Shown here piece after piece: positions 53,047-62,179 of a stretch of 62,870 nucleotides of DNA. Made by a program: the position numbers and the translations under genes. The notes beneath the pieces are model-generated. The model was not told the origin of the DNA. It saw only the letters and a program-made list of their open reading frames with translations, and ran no database searches. Numbering within the stretch: the stretch's first letter is position 1; every line of letters starts with the position of its first letter. The stretch is from Desulfocapsa sp. (GTDB lineage: Bacteria; Desulfobacterota; Desulfobulbia; Desulfobulbales; Desulfocapsaceae): positions 1-62,870 of the forward strand of contig JAFLJS010000025.1 in assembly GCA_022712895.1 (NCBI GenBank). The letters run 5' to 3'.

Positions 53047-53922
53047 ATGCAAAAAACCAAATTCAGCCCGCTAGTTTTCTTTTTATTGGTCTTCATTTTG
53101 TCGCCACTTCAAGCCCTGTCTCAAGTGGACAAAGATCAGCACGCAGATCATTTTTATTTCGCTGTTTCTGCCATGGTTTCTCCTGCAAAAACCCTGATAC
53201 ACTTTTCCGAATTTCGTGATTATCTGGAAGAAAAACTCGGCATTCACGTTCACCTGAAACAGCGCCGCACCTACGAGGAAATCAACAACCTTCTCCAGAA
53301 GGCAAGTGTACAGATGGCCTTTACCTGTACGGGCGGATATCTTGCCGGTCGGAAGAATTTTGGGCTGGAAGTTCTGGCTGTACCCGTAGTTAAAGAGAAA
53401 ACTTCCTACCAGTCATATATCATTACCACCATGGACAACCCGGCCAGGAGTCTTGTAGAACTACGGGGTCAGGTTTTTGCCTTTACCGATCCCCTCTCGC
53501 TCAGCGGCCGCATATATCCAGTGGCGACAATCAACACTCTGGGTTACACGACCAACAACTTCTTTAAAAAAACATTTTATACGGAAAGTCATGATAAATC
53601 GATTGAAGCCGTTGCCACCGGACTTGCCGATGGGGCAGCCATAGACAGTCTGATTTTTGATTCCCTCTATGAACTACCGGACTCTTTTGCCAGGCAGGTT
53701 CGTGTCATTCACAAATCCAAAGAGTTCGGTATGCCCCCGGTGGTGGTAACCCCGAGCCTTGACAAAGAGAGCAAACGGGCCCTTCTCAAAGTCCTGCTTG
53801 GCATGGCCAATGACCCCCGTGGTCAAGTCGTACTCCAGCACCTTGAGATGGATGGTTTTGCCATTGCAACCCCTGGGCTGTATCGATCTGCTATTTTGCT
53901 GCGTAAGCAGTTGAAAGAATAG
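53047..53922 (+). CDS. PhnD-like periplasmic sensor of the arsenate-respiration locus (AioX/ArxX-like)
   Basis: A 291-residue exported protein with a signal peptide (about 1-25) and a phosphate/phosphonate-binding (PhnD) fold: HFSEFRDYLEEKLGIHVHLK, LLQKASVQMAFTCTGGYLAG, RGQVFAFTDPLSLSGRIYPV and DGAAIDSLIFDSL. There are no ABC permease or ATPase genes; instead a membrane histidine kinase and sigma-54 regulator follow. This is the AioX-AioS-AioR / ArxXSR type arrangement, in which the binding protein senses arsenic and signals to the kinase. Here the neighbouring enzyme is ArrA, so arsenate or arsenite is the likely ligand. C in TCTGG could be involved, as in AioX; that is a guess. Confidence 0.85.
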   Translation: MQKTKFSPLVFFLLVFILSPLQALSQVDKDQHADHFYFAVSAMVSPAKTLIHFSEFRDYLEEKLGIHVHLKQRRTYEEINNLLQKASVQMAFTCTGGYLAGRKNFGLEVLAVPVVKEKTSYQSYIITTMDNPARSLVELRGQVFAFTDPLSLSGRIYPVATINTLGYTTNNFFKKTFYTESHDKSIEAVATGLADGAAIDSLIFDSLYELPDSFARQVRVIHKSKEFGMPPVVVTPSLDKESKRALLKVLLGMANDPRGQVVLQHLEMDGFAIATPGLYRSAILLRKQLKE

Positions 53923-53951
53923 TAACTGGAACAAAGGAGAACCGAGATATC

Positions 53952-55391
53952 ATGGTGCTGCGTTGGTATGACCGGATTGCGGTACGCCTATCAGTTTCGA
54001 TAGTGGCCGTTATCGTGGTGACAGCTCTGTCCGTTGCGACTCTGATCCTGCGCGACGAAAAACGTATCTTGCAGGAAGATTTACGGATTCGGGCCTTGCA
54101 GCTTGGTGAAATCATGCCTCGACAGCTCATAGAACCTCTACTCTATGAGGAAGATTATGCTCTCTACAGCCTTATTCAATCATACCTGGAGTCAAAAGAG
54201 AGCTTTCTCGTCTATGGTGAAATCTACAGTGACCAGGGAGAACTTATACTTTCCCGGGAACGTGAACGCATAGTCCGTAAGCCAATAGCTTCTTTTGATC
54301 TTGCTCGAAAACAAGCCGTCTTTCTCCAGGATTTTACAGAGGCCGACAAGGATAATCCGCTGGATCTTCTTATTCCCATATCTTCAAAGCAACTTGGTGT
54401 CGTAGGGTATCTCCGTCTTGGAATTTCTGTACAGCCGCTTTTCAATACTCTACAGACTTCCAGGCAAAAGGTGTGGGCAGTGGCCACAGTCATAGTAATT
54501 ATCGGTATTTTAGTTGCCCTGTGGATGGCAAGACGACTGATCTCTCCCATACTGCTGCTCAATCGTGCTGCCCACAGGGTGGGTGAGGGTGATTTTGGTA
54601 CCGAGATTCCAGAGAAAGGCGTTGGAGAAATAGGCGAGCTTGCGGCAACGTTTAATATCATGTCTCGCCAACTCAAAGAGCTGGTTACAACCATCAGATC
54701 AGCTCAGGAGAATCTGGTACGTACGGAAAAGCTCTATGTCCTTGGCGAGTTTTCCGCTGGTCTGGCCCATGAGATTAAAAATCCATTAACCTCGATTAAG
54801 ATGCTGATTCAGCGCGCCGGAGAACAGGAAGAGCCACTGCTGGGCGAAGACCTTGAGGTGGTAATAGAAGAGCTGGACAGGATCGATTATACTGTCAGTC
54901 GCTTTCTCCGCTCTGCCCGGCAGTCTGAAATGGCCTTTACTGATACCAACATAAACAGTCTGGTTGAGGATGTCCTGGCAATCACAGGAACCAAAATTGA
55001 AAAATCAGGGGTTCAGATCCAAAAAAGATTAGAAAAAGACCTTACTTCTTTGCGAGTTGACGGCCCCAGTATCAAGCAGATACTGATGAATGGGATCTTG
55101 AATGCCCTACAGGCTATGCCAAACGGGGGAGATCTCAGTATAAGTACCACTCTGGTTGACGATACTCTGCGCTGCACAATTTCTGATACAGGTGATGGCA
55201 TCTCTGAAGAAAATCTGAAACATATCTTTGATCCTTTTTTTACAACCAAGGAAGACGGTACCGGTATGGGGCTGGCTGTGGCCTGGAATATTGCCCAGCA
55301 GCATGGCGGCCGTCTTGATATTGTCTCCCGTGAAAACGAGGGGACTTCACTTATACTTATCTTACCATATGACAACTCTGCTCATTGTTGA
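53952..55391 (+). CDS. Sensor histidine kinase of the arr locus
   Basis: A 479-residue membrane kinase with helices near residues 14-34 and 175-195, a periplasmic domain between, a HAMP domain (ARRLISPILLLNRAAHRVGE), a dimerisation/phospho-acceptor motif with His in GLAHEIKNPLTSIKML, an N-box (MNGILNALQAMP) and G-boxes (DTGDGI, GTGMGLAVAW). It probably receives its signal from the PhnD-like protein encoded 29 bases upstream and phosphorylates the response regulator whose gene overlaps its end by 23 bases. Confidence 0.9.
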   Translation: MVLRWYDRIAVRLSVSIVAVIVVTALSVATLILRDEKRILQEDLRIRALQLGEIMPRQLIEPLLYEEDYALYSLIQSYLESKESFLVYGEIYSDQGELILSRERERIVRKPIASFDLARKQAVFLQDFTEADKDNPLDLLIPISSKQLGVVGYLRLGISVQPLFNTLQTSRQKVWAVATVIVIIGILVALWMARRLISPILLLNRAAHRVGEGDFGTEIPEKGVGEIGELAATFNIMSRQLKELVTTIRSAQENLVRTEKLYVLGEFSAGLAHEIKNPLTSIKMLIQRAGEQEEPLLGEDLEVVIEELDRIDYTVSRFLRSARQSEMAFTDTNINSLVEDVLAITGTKIEKSGVQIQKRLEKDLTSLRVDGPSIKQILMNGILNALQAMPNGGDLSISTTLVDDTLRCTISDTGDGISEENLKHIFDPFFTTKEDGTGMGLAVAWNIAQQHGGRLDIVSRENEGTSLILILPYDNSAHC

Positions 55392-56751
55392 TGACGAAAA
55401 AGCGGTGCGTTATGCCTTTAAACGGACTTTTGGCGATGAATATGCCATCCGCACAGCTGAGAATGGCAAAGAAGCCGTTGAGGCTATTGCGAAGACTGAA
55501 CCGGATGCTGTACTTATGGATATTCGCATGCCCGGTATGGATGGATTGGAAGCACTTACCATCATCAAAGAACAGCACCCAAATCTCCCGATAATCATGG
55601 TGACTGCCTTTGCCGATTCGACTTCGGCCATGCAGGCCATGAAAGATGGTGCCTTTGATTATGTATCCAAACCATTTGACAACGATGAACTGCGTCAAGT
55701 AATAGATAAGGCCCTCATCTCCAGTAGAATACATGCAGAACTGCAATGTGGCTGTGGCAAGCAGCGGAACGATACAGACAATCATAAAGAGTGTATCGTC
55801 GGATCCAGCTCAGAAGTTCTAAATATGTGCAAGAAGATCGGTCAAATGGCCGGATCTGATTTGCCAGTTCTTGTTACCGGTGAGACCGGGGTGGGAAAAG
55901 AGCTGACGGCCCGGGCCATCCTGCAACATAGTAGGCGCAAAGAGGCGCCGTTTATGGTGGTGAACTGTGCCTCCCTGCCGACTGAACTGGTGGAAAGTGA
56001 GTTATTCGGCTACGAAACAGGTGCCTTTACTGGTGCCAATAGACAACGGATCGGTCGCTTTGAACAGTGTGACCAAGGAACACTGTTTCTGGATGAAATT
56101 GGGGAGCTGCCACTTGGAGCTCAGGCCAAAGTCCTCCGGGTTCTCCAGGATGGCACCTTTGAGCGGCTGGGCAGCAATAAGCAGTTAACAACTGATGTAC
56201 GACTCATCATCGCCACCAATCGAAATCTTGAGCAAATGACGGTTAATGGCCAGTTTCGGCTAGATCTGCTACACAGAATTAACGTGTTGAACATTACGAT
56301 ACCACCTCTCAGACAACGGATAACGGATCTGCCGGATCTGATTCTCTACTTTCTTTCCCGTTACGGTCGTCAGGTGTCACCGGCAGTGGAAGGGATCTGT
56401 GATGAGGCTCTTGCTAAACTCTCTAACTACTCCTGGCCCGGCAATATCCGGGAACTTGAAAACACTATCCGTAGAGCGATCGTTCTTGCTAAAGCAAAGG
56501 TCCTGACAGCAGAAGATTGCGTTCTCCAGGACCCGGCCGGGCCTCCAGATGATTTTGAGCAGGTTGTCTCTACACAAATCGACAAATTACTCAAAGGGGA
56601 CGAGTTGCGTCCCTATCACCATCTCTTATCTGAAGTTGAACAAATCTTAATAAAAAAGGCTCTTGCCCTCTGTGAAGGTAATCAGGTTCAGGCTGCCAAC
56701 CTTCTTGGCATCAATCGGATGACCTTGAGAAAAAAACTCCCCTCTGCTTAA
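55369..56751 (+). CDS. NtrC-type sigma-54 response regulator of the arr locus
   Basis: A 460-residue regulator. Its receiver domain (1-115) has the phospho-Asp in DAVLMDIRMPGMDG. The AAA+ sigma-54 interaction domain has Walker A GETGVGKE, the GAFTGA loop (YETGAFTGAN) and Walker B LFLDEIGELP. A Fis-type HTH ends the protein (CEGNQVQAANLLGINRMTLR). The ATG at 55369 starts the conserved TTLLIVDDEKAVRYAF; a longer frame upstream is overlap with the kinase. A sigma-54 promoter stands before arrA, its likely target. The stop codon is inside a 17-bp hairpin. Confidence 0.93.
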   Translation: MTTLLIVDDEKAVRYAFKRTFGDEYAIRTAENGKEAVEAIAKTEPDAVLMDIRMPGMDGLEALTIIKEQHPNLPIIMVTAFADSTSAMQAMKDGAFDYVSKPFDNDELRQVIDKALISSRIHAELQCGCGKQRNDTDNHKECIVGSSSEVLNMCKKIGQMAGSDLPVLVTGETGVGKELTARAILQHSRRKEAPFMVVNCASLPTELVESELFGYETGAFTGANRQRIGRFEQCDQGTLFLDEIGELPLGAQAKVLRVLQDGTFERLGSNKQLTTDVRLIIATNRNLEQMTVNGQFRLDLLHRINVLNITIPPLRQRITDLPDLILYFLSRYGRQVSPAVEGICDEALAKLSNYSWPGNIRELENTIRRAIVLAKAKVLTAEDCVLQDPAGPPDDFEQVVSTQIDKLLKGDELRPYHHLLSEVEQILIKKALALCEGNQVQAANLLGINRMTLRKKLPSA

Positions 56752-56783
56752 AAAGTAGACAGCATCCTGTCTACTTTTTAAGC
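56746..56783. terminator. Perfect 17-bp hairpin spanning the regulator stop codon
   Basis: Left arm 56746-56762 (GCTTAAAAAGTAGACAG) and right arm 56767-56783 are exact complements with loop CATC. The regulator's TAA is in the left arm. The T-rich part of the right arm makes it a probable intrinsic terminator separating the regulatory genes from arrA. Confidence 0.7.
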
Positions 56784-56946
56784 AACTCCGCCACGTTCCA
56801 TCAAAGAAACATCATCCTCTCTACAGAGTATCTTTGGCGACCAGGCTTTAGGATAATTGTTTTCATGTTGTAATACAAAGTGGTTACGTCCTGTTTGTCG
56901 GCCACCATTCCCAGGGTAAATACCACTTCACGACCATATTACGATG

Positions 56947-56961
56947 TGGCACACTTGGTGC
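56947..56961 (+). promoter_or_regulatory. Sigma-54 promoter of arrA
   Basis: TGGCACACTTGGTGC matches TGGCAC-N5-TTGC in the invariant GG (-24) and GC (-12) with correct spacing, 79 bases before the arrA ATG (predicted leader about 67). A sigma-54 activator is encoded just upstream, which supports the call. Confidence 0.8.
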
Positions 56962-57039
56962 ATTATATACCTGTATCGATCGAACCTCGCCAGCCCATGG
57001 CGCTGTTTATTTCTAAAATTCTGTAGCAAGGAGGAAAAG

Positions 57040-59586
57040 ATGAAAATCAAACGAAGAGATTTTCTGAAGCTTGGCGCTGCTGCTGGTGTAGCTGCAACAA
57101 TCAGAAAACCTACCCTGAACGCTTTTGCAAAAGATGACGGCGGAAAAATAGCGGCGGGTGAGCTGCCCGGCGAATGGAAGCCAAGCACCTGTCAGGGATG
57201 CACAACCTGGTGTCCTGTGGAGATATTTGTTCAAGACGGACGAGCCGTCAAAGTCAGGGGAAATCGCTACTCCAAGCAGAATGAAGGAAACGTCTGCCCC
57301 CGTGGCCACCTCTCTTTGCAACAGGTTTACGACCCTGACCGGATCAAGGTTCCCATGAAGCGTACCAATCCTAAGAAAGGACGAGGTATTGATCCCAAAT
57401 TTGTTCCCATCTCCTGGGACGAAGCTTTAAATACCATCGCCGACAAGATGATGGAACTGCGAAATGCCGGAGAACCGGAAACATTTTCTCTAATGCGCGG
57501 TCGCTACACCTATATGCGTGACGTAATTTACGATGTTATGCCAAAGGTATTTGGATCTCCAAATAATATCTCCCACAGTTCCACATGTGCGGAAGCTGAG
57601 AAGTTCGGTTCCTACTACACGGAAGGCTATTGGTCTTATCGCGATTATGATCTGGATAAAACAAAGTATCTTCTTGTCTGGGGCTGTGACCCTGTAAGCT
57701 CCAACCGGATGGTACCGGCCGCTATCAAAAGACTTGGTGATGTCATTGACAGGGCTACCGTTGCCGTTGTCGATCCAAAAATGAATAATACCTCGGCAAA
57801 GGCCCATGAATGGCTGCCTGTCCTTCCTGGAACCGATGGCGCGCTGGCACTTGGCATCGCCCACGTCATGCTCACTGAAGGACTATGGTATAAAGGTTTT
57901 GTCGGCGATTTCAAGGATGGAAAAAATCGATTTGAGTCCGGAAAAGAAGTTGAAGAAGCTACTTTTGAGGAAAAAGAATCCTACGGAGTCATCAAGTGGT
58001 GGAATATTGCTGTAAAAGACATGTCCCCAAAGAAGGCGGCTGAGCTTTCAGGAATTCCTGTAGATCAGATCATACGAATTGCCAGGGGGCTGGGTAAAGC
58101 GGCTCCCAATGTCTGTGTCTGGATGGGGCCAGGATGTGCAATGCATGTCAGGGGTGCTTATTCGGCCATGGCTGTCCACGCGCTGGCTGGCCTTACCGGA
58201 GGAACAGACAACGAAGGCGGCTCTCTACAGACCGCAAAGATCCCGGTTAACAAGCTCAACAAAGAGCTGCTGAAGACTTTTCAGGATGATCTTGCCAAAA
58301 AACATTCCAAAATGAAGAAAATAGATCAGCGGGGCTACCTCAACCTGCCGGCTATCAGTAAAGGCAAATCCGGCGGTGGTGTTGTCACCAATAATGTTGT
58401 CCATGGTATCCTGAACAAAGATCCCTACGCAATTAAAATGATCATCGGCTACATGAATAATTTTGCCTTCTCCTGTAACGGCACTGACCTTTGGGAAAAA
58501 GCCTTAGCCTCCGTACCTTTTACTGTTCATCTAACAACAAATGCCTCTGAATTTTCCCAGTTTGCAGATATTGTCCTACCCTGCGTTGTCAACAAGTATG
58601 AAAAATACGGCTTCGTGAAAACAAAAGCCAATCGCTATGCCACATGTACCTTGCTGCAACCGGTCATAAAACCGGTTTGGGATGTTATTACTGATGAAAC
58701 TGAATTTCCTTTCCTCATCAGTGAGAAACTCAAAGAACGTGGTTTCCCCAATTTATACGACGCGCTTACCACCATGTACGCCGATCCGGAAACTGGGAAA
58801 AAGGCCAAAAATGCCAAGGAATTTACTGAATATACCCTGAAATATTATACCGCCCCCTTATGGGATGGTAAAAAAGACAGCCATGGAGACAAAATCAATG
58901 GTTGGGAAGAGATGAAAAAACGGGGCATGTGGAATTCCGATCCCTATGAATACAAAAAGCACTGGGGAGGAAAATATAAAACCAAGACCGGAAGATTTGA
59001 ATTTTACAGTGAAACCCTGAAAAAAGCTCTTGGAGGGCATGCTGACAAACATAACGTCAGCATTGATAAGGTGTTGGAGGAAAGCAATTATACTGCTCGG
59101 GGAGAACTTGCATTTGTCCCCCATTACGAGCCACCCCATCGCAATGGCGATATGAAAGAATATCCCTTTGTCTTTATCGATTACAAATCGCGTTTAAACC
59201 GTGAAGGACGGAGCCAGAACTGTCCATGGTACTACGAATTCAAACACGTTGATCCAGGTGATGTGTCCCACCAGGATTCGCTAAAAATCAACCCCATTGA
59301 CGCCAAAAATATCGGCATAAAGGATGGTGATAAAGTACGCATTTCTTCCATTGCAGGCAGTGGTGAATGTGTTGCCCATCTCTGGGAGGGTATTCGACCT
59401 GGAACCGTTGCCAAAGCATACGGGCAAGGCCATTGGGCCTACGGAAATACAGCGGCTGCCAACTATGCCAAAGCTGAGGAACGTGGCATTAACAATAATA
59501 CCATTATCCCCTGGGATATTGATCGTCTTTCCGGCTCTAACGCCAGAAATGGCGGACATGCAGTGGTCAAGATTGAAAAGGTATAA
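57040..59586 (+). CDS. arrA: Respiratory arsenate reductase, catalytic Mo subunit ArrA
   Basis: An 848-residue DMSO-reductase-family enzyme. It has a Tat signal (KIKRRDFLKLGAAAGVAA), a [4Fe-4S] motif C51-x2-C54-x3-C58...C86 and a Mo-ligand cysteine C183 in ISHSSTCAEAEKFG. The RGRY motif (153-156) marks ArrA and differs from the GRGWG of arsenite-oxidising ArxA. Also ArrA-like are SYYTEGYWSYRDYDLDKTKY and WGCDPVSSNR. It should reduce arsenate to arsenite in the periplasm as a terminal acceptor. The ATG has AGGAGG before it. A small upstream open frame is excluded. arrB follows after 16 bases. Confidence 0.92.
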   Translation: MKIKRRDFLKLGAAAGVAATIRKPTLNAFAKDDGGKIAAGELPGEWKPSTCQGCTTWCPVEIFVQDGRAVKVRGNRYSKQNEGNVCPRGHLSLQQVYDPDRIKVPMKRTNPKKGRGIDPKFVPISWDEALNTIADKMMELRNAGEPETFSLMRGRYTYMRDVIYDVMPKVFGSPNNISHSSTCAEAEKFGSYYTEGYWSYRDYDLDKTKYLLVWGCDPVSSNRMVPAAIKRLGDVIDRATVAVVDPKMNNTSAKAHEWLPVLPGTDGALALGIAHVMLTEGLWYKGFVGDFKDGKNRFESGKEVEEATFEEKESYGVIKWWNIAVKDMSPKKAAELSGIPVDQIIRIARGLGKAAPNVCVWMGPGCAMHVRGAYSAMAVHALAGLTGGTDNEGGSLQTAKIPVNKLNKELLKTFQDDLAKKHSKMKKIDQRGYLNLPAISKGKSGGGVVTNNVVHGILNKDPYAIKMIIGYMNNFAFSCNGTDLWEKALASVPFTVHLTTNASEFSQFADIVLPCVVNKYEKYGFVKTKANRYATCTLLQPVIKPVWDVITDETEFPFLISEKLKERGFPNLYDALTTMYADPETGKKAKNAKEFTEYTLKYYTAPLWDGKKDSHGDKINGWEEMKKRGMWNSDPYEYKKHWGGKYKTKTGRFEFYSETLKKALGGHADKHNVSIDKVLEESNYTARGELAFVPHYEPPHRNGDMKEYPFVFIDYKSRLNREGRSQNCPWYYEFKHVDPGDVSHQDSLKINPIDAKNIGIKDGDKVRISSIAGSGECVAHLWEGIRPGTVAKAYGQGHWAYGNTAAANYAKAEERGINNNTIIPWDIDRLSGSNARNGGHAVVKIEKV

Positions 59587-59602
59587 TTAGGAGGACACAC
59601 TA

Positions 59603-60367
59603 ATGACGCAATATGCGATGATTATAGATTTGAGAAAATGTGTGGGTTGCGGGGCATGTGCTCTCGCCTGCAAGACTGAAAACAATACAGCACTCAGGCA
59701 AAATGGACAGACCCATAACTGGGCGGATTTTCTCCACGAGACAACCGGGAAATTCCCCGACACCACTTACAAAACCCTGCCGGTATTGTGCAACCATTGC
59801 TCCAATGCCCCCTGTGTTGAGGCCTGCCCTGTAGAACCAAAGGCCATGTTTAAAACGGCAGATGGAATCACCATGCATAACGCCGAACGCTGTATCGGAT
59901 GCCGGGAATGCCAGATGGCCTGTCCCTATAGCATGGAAGAAGTGAAAAGAGATGGGGAATATGGTGAGTATTCAGTTATCAGTTATAACGAGGAAAGTAT
60001 GCCCACCCAGCCATTTTACAAAAGCAATAAAGCGATTATTGCCGGCTGCACATCCTCTGGACTTGACACTTCCCGTGCCTATCGGGCAACGCCTCCACAT
60101 CGGACAAAATATGATGATCCTGATTACGAAGATGTTCGGCGAAGCAACATCGTTGAAAAATGCACTTTCTGTCGCCACCGGATTGTGAACGGAAGCCAGC
60201 CCTACTGTGTTGACTCCTGCCCGGCAGGTGCAAGAATTTTTGGTGATAAAACCGACTCAAAGTCAGAGGTCGCACAACTGCTTAAAAAGCATAAAGGTTC
60301 TGTTTTAAAACAGAAAGAGGGGACAGAACCTAATGTCTTCTATATCAGAACCTACGGTGTAAAATAA
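59603..60367 (+). CDS. arrB: Arsenate reductase iron-sulfur subunit ArrB
   Basis: A 254-residue ferredoxin-like subunit with four clusters: CVGCGACALACKTEN, CNHCSNAPCVEACPVEP, CIGCRECQMACPYSME and CTFCRHRI...CVDSCPAGAR. The ATPPHRTKYDDPDYEDVRRS stretch matches ArrB subunits as I remember them. It carries electrons to ArrA and is exported as a complex through the ArrA Tat signal. An AGGAGG ribosome-binding site lies before its ATG. No membrane arrC gene follows, so the quinol link is elsewhere or uses another partner. Confidence 0.93.
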   Translation: MTQYAMIIDLRKCVGCGACALACKTENNTALRQNGQTHNWADFLHETTGKFPDTTYKTLPVLCNHCSNAPCVEACPVEPKAMFKTADGITMHNAERCIGCRECQMACPYSMEEVKRDGEYGEYSVISYNEESMPTQPFYKSNKAIIAGCTSSGLDTSRAYRATPPHRTKYDDPDYEDVRRSNIVEKCTFCRHRIVNGSQPYCVDSCPAGARIFGDKTDSKSEVAQLLKKHKGSVLKQKEGTEPNVFYIRTYGVK

Positions 60368-60451
60368 GGCGTGAATCGAATGCGCAGGGTCTTCTGTAAC
60401 AGGGAGAAATCCCCCTGCGCATTACTCAAAAAATTATCTGGATCAGATACT

Positions 60452-61132
60452 ATGACAAGCACAGTAACAAAATACCAGCAGCTTGCAGACTCTTTCAAAC
60501 TCTTATCCGTTTTTTTCTACGAACCGGAAATGCATCTGTGGGAACAGGAAGATATTCTCAATCAGTTTTCTCTGCTACTACAGAAAACGAGCCCTAACGC
60601 CTTTCCTTTCGCGCAGCAGATGTGTGATAACAGAGAGCAGATAGGTGAAGAACAGATGCAGGTTGATTATGCAGCCTTATTTGTTGGGCCCTTTGAGTTG
60701 CTTGCAGCCCCCTATGGATCAATCTATCTCGACATGAACAAACAGATCATGGGAGATTCCACCATGGCTGTTTTGCAAGTGTACCGGGAAGCCGGTCTCA
60801 AAGTTGATGTGAGGGATGCACCTGACCATATTGCAATTGAACTTGAATTTATGCATTACCTGTATAGCCTAGAGGCTGAAGCTGTTCTGGGCGGTGATCA
60901 TGAACAAGAGACACGCATGACAAGTCTCAGAACTCATTTTTTGAACACATGTCTTGCCCAATGGGTTCAGCCATTTTGTCAGAGTATAAAAAATGGGACG
61001 AATAACGTATTTTATGTAAATCTAGCAGACTGCCTTAAAGCGTTTATTGCTGAAATATCTGAGGCCGATTCTGTGACATTGCAAGAACACAATTTACCCC
61101 TACAAGAAAATGCTGACCAACCTCCTGTTTGA
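60452..61132 (+). CDS. arrD: TorD/DmsD-family chaperone of arsenate reductase (ArrD)
   Basis: A 226-residue all-helical chaperone for Mo-enzyme maturation. TorD-family features are FVGPFELLAAPYGSIYLDM (motif with AAPYGS), then DAPDHIAIELEFMHYLYSLE (the DH-x-x-x-ELEFM signature). It would bind the ArrA Tat signal until cofactor insertion is done. The start was placed at ATG 60452 (MTSTVTKYQQLADSF); the frame is open 27 codons upstream but carries no clear ribosome-binding site. It overlaps the next gene by 23 bases. Confidence 0.88.
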   Translation: MTSTVTKYQQLADSFKLLSVFFYEPEMHLWEQEDILNQFSLLLQKTSPNAFPFAQQMCDNREQIGEEQMQVDYAALFVGPFELLAAPYGSIYLDMNKQIMGDSTMAVLQVYREAGLKVDVRDAPDHIAIELEFMHYLYSLEAEAVLGGDHEQETRMTSLRTHFLNTCLAQWVQPFCQSIKNGTNNVFYVNLADCLKAFIAEISEADSVTLQEHNLPLQENADQPPV

Positions 61133-62099
61133 CAGGATATTTTCAGAAACAGATAGCGCTAAAGTATGCTTTATAAATAAACGTTGTCTAAGATCGCGAT
61201 TCAACAAGTCAGAGTGTCGAGCCTGTCTGGATGAATGCCAGACAGAGGCTCTAAAACTTGATGGTCGAAGCGTCGTCTTTAAACAGGAGAAATGTACAGG
61301 CTGCATGCGTTGCGTCTCAGCTTGCCCAAATGATGCCTTTAATAGTGGCTTAGATCTGAAACGCCTCCTTGAGGGGTTAAGCAGCTCAAGTCAAGTTGTC
61401 CTCACCTGTAGAAAAAATGCTCCTTTTCAGCAAAAACTCTACATCCCATGTATTGGTTCGCTGTCAGAATCGTTACTGGCAGCAATGAACAGTGTTGCCA
61501 CGAATAGTTTTTCCATTGACCTAAGCCATTGTTCCGAATGCATTAACAGACACTGCCTAAATTCCTTCAACCTGAAAGTCGGTAAACTGACCGACAAACT
61601 GAAGGTCAGTAAACACATTCCCCTGCGATATAATTTTGAAAAAAACAGTCCTCTTCCCGTTACGGAAAACATAAGTAGACGATTCTATTTAGGAATGGCA
61701 AAAAAATCATTGCTTGATCTTGGTAAAAGATCCATGGGTGCGGGTAAGGCAGAGACAAGCGCTTCTCTCAATCATACCCGGAAAGGGCCAGCCACGGATG
61801 CAATGGCCCTCCAATACGCTTGGAAGCACTCTTCCTCAAAAGAGTACAAAGATGTCCTCCTTTCTTTTTTCTACACAGCAAACGTCATTACTGAAAAGTG
61901 TAACTTATGCCCGGGATGCCAGGGGATGTGCCCAACTGGAGCCTTGAAAAGAACTGACCTGAAGGGTGTAAAACAGCTTATGTTTACTAGCTCAGCCTGC
62001 AATGGCTGTAATCTGTGTCAGGAATTTTGCAAGAAAAATGCAATTCAAATTATCAGAGGTTTTACAGGGAATCCTGAAAAGCCAAAATGTCTTTGCTAA
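61110..62099 (+). CDS. Polyferredoxin-like protein in the arr operon
   Basis: A 329-residue protein with several [4Fe-4S]-type motifs: CRACLDEC (incomplete), CTGCMRCVSACPNDAF (complete), CSECINRHC (degenerate), CNLCPGCQGMCPTGAL (complete) and CNGCNLCQEFCKKNAI (complete). There is no signal peptide, so it is probably cytoplasmic. The middle (about 110-250) is cysteine-poor and unfamiliar. It overlaps arrD by 23 bases, so it is made with the arsenate reductase and may supply electrons for enzyme maturation, or link the Arr system to cytoplasmic reductant. Similar proteins occur with other Mo-enzyme chaperones, but I recognise no named family. Confidence 0.75.
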   Translation: MLTNLLFDRIFSETDSAKVCFINKRCLRSRFNKSECRACLDECQTEALKLDGRSVVFKQEKCTGCMRCVSACPNDAFNSGLDLKRLLEGLSSSSQVVLTCRKNAPFQQKLYIPCIGSLSESLLAAMNSVATNSFSIDLSHCSECINRHCLNSFNLKVGKLTDKLKVSKHIPLRYNFEKNSPLPVTENISRRFYLGMAKKSLLDLGKRSMGAGKAETSASLNHTRKGPATDAMALQYAWKHSSSKEYKDVLLSFFYTANVITEKCNLCPGCQGMCPTGALKRTDLKGVKQLMFTSSACNGCNLCQEFCKKNAIQIIRGFTGNPEKPKCLC

Positions 62100-62117
62100 T
62101 TAGCAGTTCAGGATATC

Positions 62118-62146
62118 ATTGCCTGCCAAGCATTCTGGCAGGCAAT
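62118..62146. terminator. Bidirectional terminator hairpin at the arr operon end
   Basis: Perfect 11-bp inverted repeat ATTGCCTGCCA / TGGCAGGCAAT with 7-base loop, 19 bases after the polyferredoxin stop and 33 bases from the end of the convergent gene. Suited to stop transcription from both sides, though without a long T-run. Confidence 0.75.
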
Positions 62147-62179
62147 GTCGGGTATTCAGAAAAATGTAATATTTCTGAG

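Noticed and set aside
53047-53922. Phosphonate uptake transporter component
   Set aside because: No permease or ATPase genes follow; the neighbours are a histidine kinase, a sigma-54 regulator and arsenate reductase.
57040-59586. Mo enzyme as ArxA (arsenite oxidase) or polysulfide/tetrathionate reductase
   Set aside because: The RGRY motif and the SYYTEGYW...RDYD segment fit ArrA; the ArxA-type GRGWG motif is absent.
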